From Hyphomicrobium sp. (GTDB lineage Bacteria; Pseudomonadota; Alphaproteobacteria; Rhizobiales; Hyphomicrobiaceae), in NCBI RefSeq assembly GCF_003987855.1, contig NZ_RXIZ01000015.1, positions 1 to 47,581 on the forward strand: DNA of 47,581 nucleotides, given 5' to 3'. The position numbers were made by a program, and so were the translations under genes. The notes beneath the pieces were generated by a model. That model did not search any database and was not told the origin of the DNA. It saw only the letters and a program-made list of their open reading frames with translations. Below, piece after piece: positions 41,726 to 47,581 of this stretch (its first letter is position 1; each line of letters starts with the position of its first letter).

Positions 41726-43645
41726 TTAGGTGTTTTCGAAACGTGACTCATGGAAAGCGATGCGCCACGTGGGCTGGCCGCCGTTCTCTAGCGCAATTCG
41801 AAACCGCTCCGGCACTTCCGAGACCCTGTTAGCCAGCGGGATTTCAGTAAGCGTGACGCTGCCCGGCATCTTGCGCCGTAAACAATGCGATGACAGTTCC
41901 TCGACGAAGCAGCACAGCCGATCGAATGTGAAGTCAACAAACTCGGACGCCGGCTTCCCAGCAACCGTCGGCTCGGTTGCTTTCACCGCGCCATTCTCTG
42001 CCGCGTATCCGGTTCGCGGAAGAACCCACGTGCCGTGTTCAAGGTCGATTCTGCTTTTCAGCATCGGCTCCGACCATATCCGCGTCTGCTGTAGATACGC
42101 AGCCAGATCAGGGTCAGTCGCCTGAAGAGCCGCGATGCCCTTTTCGAACGAATCCTTCTGCTGGAACAAAAATCCGATGTTCGCGCCGAGTTCGCGAGCA
42201 ATGTTCTGCATACCAGTTTTCAAGCAACGCGTCGCTGCGTTTAAGAACGTCTCAATCTCCGATCTCAAGTCTCTGTCTATGTTCTCTTGAACATGAATGT
42301 TGCCGCCACCGTCGATTTTGGCAATGTTTCCAGAGGCGACTTTGGACTGATGATCATTCCAAAGCGCAGCGATCTTTCGAGCGGAATCGCGAGTGCTAGA
42401 CAGCGCCGAAGTCACGTAATCGTAGGGCGCATCGAAACTGCTACGTTTCGTTGGGTCGGTATAAATCTGATCTCTCAGATGCAACACGCCAATAAAAATT
42501 CGCGCCATGTAGGGTGAACTTGCGCCTTCGTCGGCCAGCTTCTGAACGATGAAATGCCCTGGGTCCTGCTTTACGATCATGTTCGATTGCTGCTGAATAC
42601 GATTGAGCCACGCGCCAAAATCAACCTCTGTAACTGGCAACACGTATGAAATCTGCCCTTCCTTAAGCCGAATAACACGGCCACGCCCGACAACTTTTGG
42701 CCCGAAAAAGACCAGCAAGCCTTCCAGCGGGAGCTTACCGTGAAGCAGAATGGCAGCGCCATCCGCCCAGGGCAGATACTGGATGGCCGCCAACGGTTCT
42801 CCGTGCTCGCTTTCAACGAGGAATGGGCGTGGGGAAAGGTACCGGTCATTGTAGAACTGACGAGGGACTGGGACGAGATCGCCCCGCAAATTGTATTGAT
42901 AGCCATGGAGCGTTACAGCGGTAGGCGGGACACCCTCTGAGACCTCAGCGAAATTAGGGCGCGCCGCATCGTCGCCTGGCGAAAATACGCCGAGATGGGC
43001 GAGCAGATAGGACAACATCTTGTTGAACGTGAATGCTCCCGTCGGACGCATCACGGACACGATATAAACCGCTGGAGCGGACGTTGCGGTCGCCCCCTCT
43101 GCGGGAGGCAAATAGTCGCCGCTAATGGGTTCACTCGGAAACTGTACAGCGTAGTTGATGATCGCCGTTCCGACGACAATCATGTCGGGCCAGAGAGTGC
43201 TCGCGGTTTGTTGATTGAGGGACGCGATCTCATCCGTTATCGCTTCAAGCAGAAGCGCCGTCTGCGCTGCCCACACCACTCCCAGCGTGACGTTGGTTCG
43301 TGTTTCACCCTCGGGTACAGGCGTCTTCGTCAGAGACTTAGCGTTGGCAATTCGCCTATAGCTTTGCCGAAGATTTTCCAAAGTGAGATCGTCATGCACA
43401 TCGATAACGGCGGCCACAGAATCCGAAGGTGCCTGAATTGGTCCGTTAGCCGCTGGGTTCGTATGAACAATCGACGCGAATTGGTCTGAAGTTGCCCCAG
43501 CTAGATCAACGATTTGGCCGCCACCCGCTGTAAGTCGATTGCCGATGAAACGGTTCAGCGCCGCGTTGAGTGCGTCACCAATAGCTTCAGGCGCGGCAGT
43601 AGAGACTTGTTGCCCCGCAGCGAGGACATCCTCAGAAACAGTCAT
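41726..43645 (-). CDS. Large hypothetical protein with an inactivated DUF6602-like nuclease domain
   Basis: A 639-residue soluble protein. Residues about 42-103 resemble the DUF6602 branch of the PD-(D/E)xK nucleases: GGGQIVDLAGATSDQF aligns with the usual SGQIID-x-x-G-x-x-S-x-Q-I-D strand, and SVAAVIDVHDDL with ESVxAVIEVKS. The catalytic Asp after Q and the E-x-K pair are changed (QFAS and DVH), so it should not cut DNA. The rest (about 110-639) is unrecognised; it has no membrane helices. It is co-oriented with the EVE/HNH gene 98 bases upstream and may belong to the same defence unit. Confidence 0.6.
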   Translation of the reverse strand: MTVSEDVLAAGQQVSTAAPEAIGDALNAALNRFIGNRLTAGGGQIVDLAGATSDQFASIVHTNPAANGPIQAPSDSVAAVIDVHDDLTLENLRQSYRRIANAKSLTKTPVPEGETRTNVTLGVVWAAQTALLLEAITDEIASLNQQTASTLWPDMIVVGTAIINYAVQFPSEPISGDYLPPAEGATATSAPAVYIVSVMRPTGAFTFNKMLSYLLAHLGVFSPGDDAARPNFAEVSEGVPPTAVTLHGYQYNLRGDLVPVPRQFYNDRYLSPRPFLVESEHGEPLAAIQYLPWADGAAILLHGKLPLEGLLVFFGPKVVGRGRVIRLKEGQISYVLPVTEVDFGAWLNRIQQQSNMIVKQDPGHFIVQKLADEGASSPYMARIFIGVLHLRDQIYTDPTKRSSFDAPYDYVTSALSSTRDSARKIAALWNDHQSKVASGNIAKIDGGGNIHVQENIDRDLRSEIETFLNAATRCLKTGMQNIARELGANIGFLFQQKDSFEKGIAALQATDPDLAAYLQQTRIWSEPMLKSRIDLEHGTWVLPRTGYAAENGAVKATEPTVAGKPASEFVDFTFDRLCCFVEELSSHCLRRKMPGSVTLTEIPLANRVSEVPERFRIALENGGQPTWRIAFHESRFENT

Positions 43646-43743
43646 GTCAGCAAAAAACAGTCAGTAAGTTGCGTTTGTACAGATAATCGGAGGATCGCGA
43701 GGGGGCTGGTTGCCGCTCTGGGTCATCAGCGCCGTTTAGCCTT

Positions 43744-44709
43744 TTAATGAATTATTGACTGTAAAAGTACTGACTGACGGTGGAACTCTAAAAAGGCTTT
43801 CTGGCCACTCGTAAAAGAACCCACAAGTGTGGGCTCATCAACATTTATTCCCATGCGGCGCAGCGATGCCCTGTGGGCAACGGGGGATAAGATAAGGCGT
43901 CCACCGTCTTCAAATCCGATAAAGCCACGGTCAAAGAGATGATCGATAGTTGGAGTGAGGAGGAGGCCGTTCTCCCCGTTCAACCGCTCCTCGTTGCTGG
44001 CATCCCGCCACGGCTTGCAATGGCTTGCAACTAGATGGGTTGGGTTGTCGACGCCCGTAACTCGACATCGGGATTCTATTCGCGCTACGCGGTCCCGAAA
44101 CAATCCCTGACCACGCCTTGCCCGAAGCAACGCAAGCCGATCGGTTTCTACAATCGTCACATCTTCTTCAATCTGGCGCTCGATCTTCTTTTCCCAACCG
44201 TCCAGATCATCGGCTACGAGAGGCTCAACGGCTGCGCCTGCTGCACGAATAACGCCTACCTCAGCGCCGATAAGTCCGAACAGAAGCTCGGCAAGTACCT
44301 TCGGGATCTCAGCCAAATAAATCGACTGCAGTCCATTCCCGTTAGATTGAAGCGGAGAGTATTTATTTGGAAGCAAGGGCCTGAGAACATCGATGTGATC
44401 TTTGGGCCGGATCTGATTAAGCAGACCAGTAAAAGTGACCCGTACCCGCCATCCCACGTCCTCCCAATTTTCGCCGGCCGTGCCAAACTCCGACGGCTTG
44501 GGACTTTCCCAGCAATAGGACCGGGCGACGCCTATAGCAACGAGGCGGGTGTCGACGAACGAAAGGACCAAATCACCCGGCGCGACTTCCCGCATCGTTT
44601 CATAGAACGGATTGCGCGCACCGTTCGCGTTGCGCTTGGGCGACCACAGATATCCGCCCTTCGCCTCGAATCGGTAGGTTTGATTCTGATTGACCCACCA
44701 ATAGCGCAT
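43744..44709 (-). CDS. EVE-like/HNH modification-dependent endonuclease (type IV restriction)
   Basis: A 321-residue protein. The N-terminal 130 residues (RYWWVNQNQTYRFEAKGGYL, then PGDLVLSFVDTRLVAIGVA) form an EVE/PUA-like domain of the sort that recognises modified bases. The C-terminal part has an HNH_2 nuclease domain: CRVTGVDNPTHLVASHCKPW (His230), NGENGLLL and DHLFDRGF (His258), followed by LILS. This plan, a modified-base reader joined to HNH, is typical of type IV restriction enzymes that cleave phage DNA with modified cytosine. The ATG has GGGGACGAAG upstream. It stands between the island integrase and the 639-residue protein. Confidence 0.85.
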   Translation of the reverse strand: MRYWWVNQNQTYRFEAKGGYLWSPKRNANGARNPFYETMREVAPGDLVLSFVDTRLVAIGVARSYCWESPKPSEFGTAGENWEDVGWRVRVTFTGLLNQIRPKDHIDVLRPLLPNKYSPLQSNGNGLQSIYLAEIPKVLAELLFGLIGAEVGVIRAAGAAVEPLVADDLDGWEKKIERQIEEDVTIVETDRLALLRARRGQGLFRDRVARIESRCRVTGVDNPTHLVASHCKPWRDASNEERLNGENGLLLTPTIDHLFDRGFIGFEDGGRLILSPVAHRASLRRMGINVDEPTLVGSFTSGQKAFLEFHRQSVLLQSIIH

Positions 44710-44881
44710 GAATGTGGTCTTCGTCCCCGAAAAACCGTCTCCAACTGACGGGTATACTTATCGCATTGGCATTCGAAACGTCGACATAATAAACCAGTTT
44801 CCCAACGTGCTCGGTTGGTAATCGTCTTCGTCGAGTTCAGTCGTTGGCGATCAAACAACCGCATTGAATTGCTGCGCCATA

Positions 44882-46846
44882 TTAACTTGCCGTGGTTGTC
44901 AGGATGGCCTGATCCTCCGGGTCTCGCGCCGCTGGAAAGTTTACGCCGACGTAGGCAATCTTCTGGAGCGCTTCATTCAAAGTCTCGAGATAAAATCCGC
45001 AGCCGTATTCGGCTGAAACGCCGTTCTCTCCGTGGCCCTGAATAGCGTCGCGGGCTTCCTTCATGACATGGGCATTGCGCAATGCGTCTTCAACATTATG
45101 CCGGAGGCTGTGAAACCTTACTCCGCGCCGTTTGACACCGACTGATTCTCGAAACCTCTTGAAGTATTTCGAAAACTGTTTTGACCAAGAGCCATCATCC
45201 TTGGCCTTTTCATACTCTGGAAAGAGACGCGTCGATCCCGACGCACGTCGAAAGTCGAGAAATTCTCCGAAACCAAGATCGAAGAGCATTTTATGTATCG
45301 GGATGGCGCGCTGGCTTGAAGAGGTCTTAAGCGACTTCTCTTCGTCAGCGTCAACCGCTTCGTCGTCGGCAGGATCAACACTGATGGGCGTGACGTCGAA
45401 GTAGTGAATCCCATCTTTCTCTTTTACGTCTGACACTTGCAACTGAATGATTTCGCCCAGCCGCATGCCCGAAAAAAGTCCGATGAGCGGGACCCAGAAC
45501 TTCGCCGATTTTCTAAGGATGGTCTGACCCGGCTGCTTCCAGTGGCTTTCGGACTGGCACCCAACATAAATAGGAGCGGCGAACATCTGATTTAGCTCAT
45601 CGATCGTCCAAGGATGTACTTTCTTCCCCTGACGTTTGTTCTTGCGGCGTTGAATACCTTGTTCGGCCACAGGGTTCGCAACGCCGCCAGTTCTCGTCTT
45701 CGCCCACTCGAAGAACAACGACACAGAACCAATCTTGTCGTTGATTGTAAGTGGGCTCAGGAACTCAATATCCTGCCCCTTGTTACGAAGTTCCTCCGCT
45801 TTCTTTGCAGCGTCTATTAGCGAAAGCCCTTTGAACGACGCTTGCTGGCGATAGAGGGGAAGAGTTGACTCAGTGTCTTTGAATTTTACGCCATCCTCTT
45901 GACCGTAAGCATTGATCGGTTTGTCGCCGCATATTTCCAGAAATTCGCGCAGCTCAGAACGTTTGCGCAGCTCTGTCTTTGGCGGCCATTCTCGTTCGCG
46001 TGACGTTGTCTCGATGTACTTTTCGATGAGCACGGATGCGAGTTCTGCGGGTTGTGTCGGGAGCTTCCGATCACTCTCGTGTGACGTGGGTACTTGCGAG
46101 GCTACGATCCCATCGAATGTCGCCTCGTCGCCCGCGGTAAGATCTTCGAGCGCCTTGATTTCGGATTGCATCAGTTTGCGGAGCAAGCGATTCCGATCTC
46201 CGTCGCAAAGTCCGACCTGGCGAAGTCTCAGAAGGTCATCAGCACTAGGTTCAAGATCGCGCGTATCGCCAAGCTGATAAAGGCGTCTGAGAGCCCGAAG
46301 CTTCTGCCTTCGCGCTGTGTAGACGCTATAGAGGAAAACTTCTTCAAGAACGGGCTCCTCCATCAGGAGCGCATAATAACTGTAGGATTGGCCTTTGTGC
46401 TTTTGCCAGTCGTTGGTTGGATGCTTGATGATGTCTCCGCGCCAGAACGCATCTTCATCTGCGCTGGCCTTTAGCCAAAGGCCGCCGCGCCAAGCGAAAT
46501 CATTCTCGTAGATATTGAGATAATGATCGTCGGCCAACCTCCGGAGAAGAGCTGGCGTCAGGGGCGTAACAGGCAAATCCAACGCGCTGGGCGCAGCCTT
46601 ATCAAAAGCAGCCTCTGTGACCGGCCGATTGTCGGCGGTGCGCCACTCCTCAAAGAGAAGCTCGATCTCAGCATGTTTGGCGGCGTATGCCCGTTGCGCC
46701 TTGCTGCGGTCTGGGGTTCCCAGCGATTTCCAGACTTGTTTCGGTCGTCCAGGCGCGCGCAGTTCGGCAGGCACCGACCGCTTGTAGTAGAGGTTATCGG
46801 AACCGGACCGATGGGTCAGAAAGGGGTATTTTGCCACGTCGACCAT
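44882..46846 (-). CDS. Island integrase, large tyrosine recombinase
   Basis: A 654-residue site-specific integrase. A DUF6538-like N-terminus (YPFLTHRSGSDNLYYKRSVP) is followed by a long helical region, a SAM-like core-binding domain at about 265-390 and the catalytic domain at about 410-625. The catalytic residues are Arg462 (SGMRLGEI), His579-x-x-Arg582 (FHSLRHN), His605 (QGHGENG) and a tyrosine at 614 or 619. The start is at 46846, 92 bases from the 3' end of tRNA-Glu, and transcription leads away from the tRNA. This is the position expected for the enzyme that inserted the island at that tRNA. Confidence 0.93.
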   Translation of the reverse strand: MVDVAKYPFLTHRSGSDNLYYKRSVPAELRAPGRPKQVWKSLGTPDRSKAQRAYAAKHAEIELLFEEWRTADNRPVTEAAFDKAAPSALDLPVTPLTPALLRRLADDHYLNIYENDFAWRGGLWLKASADEDAFWRGDIIKHPTNDWQKHKGQSYSYYALLMEEPVLEEVFLYSVYTARRQKLRALRRLYQLGDTRDLEPSADDLLRLRQVGLCDGDRNRLLRKLMQSEIKALEDLTAGDEATFDGIVASQVPTSHESDRKLPTQPAELASVLIEKYIETTSREREWPPKTELRKRSELREFLEICGDKPINAYGQEDGVKFKDTESTLPLYRQQASFKGLSLIDAAKKAEELRNKGQDIEFLSPLTINDKIGSVSLFFEWAKTRTGGVANPVAEQGIQRRKNKRQGKKVHPWTIDELNQMFAAPIYVGCQSESHWKQPGQTILRKSAKFWVPLIGLFSGMRLGEIIQLQVSDVKEKDGIHYFDVTPISVDPADDEAVDADEEKSLKTSSSQRAIPIHKMLFDLGFGEFLDFRRASGSTRLFPEYEKAKDDGSWSKQFSKYFKRFRESVGVKRRGVRFHSLRHNVEDALRNAHVMKEARDAIQGHGENGVSAEYGCGFYLETLNEALQKIAYVGVNFPAARDPEDQAILTTTAS

Positions 46847-46937
46847 ACCTCGCAGAGTAGCAGCGAAAGGTAGCAGTCGAGTAAAGAAAGCCCTTGTTTC
46901 TCAATGGCTTCTATAAAATCAATGGCTTAGCTTGAAT

Positions 46938-47013
46938 TGGCGCCCCGTAGGGGACTCGAACCCCTGTTGCCCACGTGAGAGGCGGGTGTCCTAGGCCACT
47001 AGACGAACGGGGC
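46938..47013 (-). tRNA. tRNA-Glu(CTC), probable attachment site
   Basis: The minus strand folds into a full cloverleaf of 76 bases including an encoded CCA. The acceptor stem pairs GCCCCGT with ACGGGGC. The anticodon arm pairs CCCGC with GTGGG around the loop CTCTCAC, with anticodon CTC (Glu, GAG). The T-arm reads AGGGG-TTCGAGT-CCCCT. The 3' end points toward the integrase gene, so the terminal bases of this gene are the likely attachment core. The tRNA itself is intact. Confidence 0.95.
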
Positions 47014-47157
47014 CGGCGCTGAGCGACGTGTAGTCGAGTGGCGCGACCCAATCAAGCCCCGACATTCGCGAACCTCCGATAAGGGCTCATCGGTCGTCAA
47101 AAATGGACAGAGTGGCGTTGGCCGCTTCATTGTGGCTGCGACAACTCCTAGCCAGTC

Positions 47158-47532
47158 TCAATTGTGCGGCAACGCCTCGGTCGGCTTCAACTCCAGGACA
47201 TGATGGCCAGTTTCGGCATCGAGAATGGTAATGCCTGGTCCCGCCGGGCCGTCATGCTGGACGGCAAGCCTGTTGCCCGAGAGGGCGATCGACACGATTT
47301 TAGCGCCGCGCGGCAACTCGAACGATACGTTGCTGCCCCGAACGCCATCAGACACAATCCGGGGCGGCGCTGCGCTTCCGGCTGGGCGGTTCGCAAGCGA
47401 GATCATCCTGAAGGCGACTGCGCCGAGCCCGACAAAGATGAGCAGCCCGAGGAGTGCGACGACGATCTTGAGATTGCGCTGAAGCCGCTGTTCGCGCATC
47501 AAGTCGTCAGAGGGCGGCTCAAGTTTGGTCAT
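47158..47532 (-). CDS. Small membrane protein, DUF6476-like
   Basis: A 124-residue protein with one N-terminal transmembrane helix (IVVALLGLLIFVGLGAVAF, about residues 23-42) after a charged cytoplasmic start (MTKLEPPSDDLMREQRLQRN). A beta-rich periplasmic part follows. It resembles the DUF6476 family found in alphaproteobacteria. The start at 47532 has AGAGAG just upstream; the frame is open to the window edge. It is backbone DNA to the right of the island. Function unknown. Confidence 0.7.
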   Translation of the reverse strand: MTKLEPPSDDLMREQRLQRNLKIVVALLGLLIFVGLGAVAFRMISLANRPAGSAAPPRIVSDGVRGSNVSFELPRGAKIVSIALSGNRLAVQHDGPAGPGITILDAETGHHVLELKPTEALPHN

Positions 47533-47581
47533 CTCTCTGAATTCCGGGTAATCACGTGCCGATTGAAGAAAACGCGACAAG

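Larger units (their letters stand above)
24500..46940. mobile_element. Putative tRNA-Glu-associated genomic island (left edge uncertain)
   Basis: A 654-residue integrase lies 92 bases from the 3' end of tRNA-Glu, the usual layout for elements that insert into tRNA genes. Leftward the region holds a second recombinase, a replication-like zinc-finger/DUF927 pair, a transposase-derived gene, many orphan hypotheticals and several defence-type genes, and it ends in gene debris around 23.3-24.4 kb. No direct repeat of the tRNA end was found inside the window. The left edge given here is therefore only where the cargo-like genes begin. The stress genes further left might also belong to the island. 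Confidence 0.55.

Noticed and set aside
43637-43776. Repeated ACAGTCA/TGACTGT and a 9-bp inverted pair (CAGTCAGTA and TACTGACTG) around the start of the 639-residue gene
   Set aside because: One copy is simply the start codon region and others lie within the end of the EVE/HNH gene; spacing is irregular, so I do not call an operator.

Overview
The window looks like an accessory region of an alphaproteobacterial chromosome, probably Hyphomicrobiales (rhizobia and relatives). Pointers are a ROSE-type RNA thermometer on a small heat-shock gene, an extra groES-groEL locus with a CIRCE-like operator, AraC/GlxA-rich regulation, and a DUF6476-type membrane protein beside a tRNA-Glu gene at the right edge. 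This assignment is inferred from gene content; no rRNA or core marker gene is present.

Left half (1-23,141): stress-response and redox genes with almost no housekeeping functions. In order: a sulfite-oxidase-like molybdoenzyme with its flavin reductase; a DUF417 membrane protein with an alpha/beta hydrolase; a small secreted protein; an AraC regulator; msrB-msrA; two tandem cytochrome P460 genes and a secreted metzincin protease; a broken integrase remnant; groES-groEL facing two hsp20 genes, one under a ROSE thermometer; a degenerate receiver-like protein; an oxidoreductase/cupin/SDR set; two paralogous HD-domain proteins around a GlxA-type regulator; and a large DUF2339 membrane protein. 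These genes would repair or refold oxidised and heat-damaged proteins and handle small reactive metabolites.

Junction (23,276-24,812): gene debris. A LuxR-type regulator end appears fused in frame to a piece of a DNA methyltransferase, followed by a frameshifted cysD fragment and a LysR fragment. This looks like a recombination scar.

Right half (about 24.8-46.9 kb): a mobile, defence-type island. It holds a four-gene operon with a zinc-finger protein and a DUF927 ATPase (replication-like), a transposase-derived regulator, a 327-residue tyrosine recombinase, a VWA / PP2C / protein-kinase triad of the TerY-P (YegL-PphC-YegI) type, a disrupted DUF262/DUF1524 (GmrSD-type) restriction gene, a membrane-protein/PIN-like pair back to back with a trypsin-like protease/HNH pair, a 639-residue protein with what looks like an inactivated nuclease domain, an EVE-like/HNH modification-dependent nuclease, and a 654-residue integrase ending next to the 3' end of tRNA-Glu(CTC). 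The likely insertion site is that tRNA. I found no second copy of the tRNA end in the window, so the left boundary is not fixed and the island may extend beyond it.

The best candidates for something undescribed are the 38.7-43.6 kb cluster (membrane protein, PIN-like protein, protease, HNH protein, dead nuclease) and the neighbouring kinase triad.
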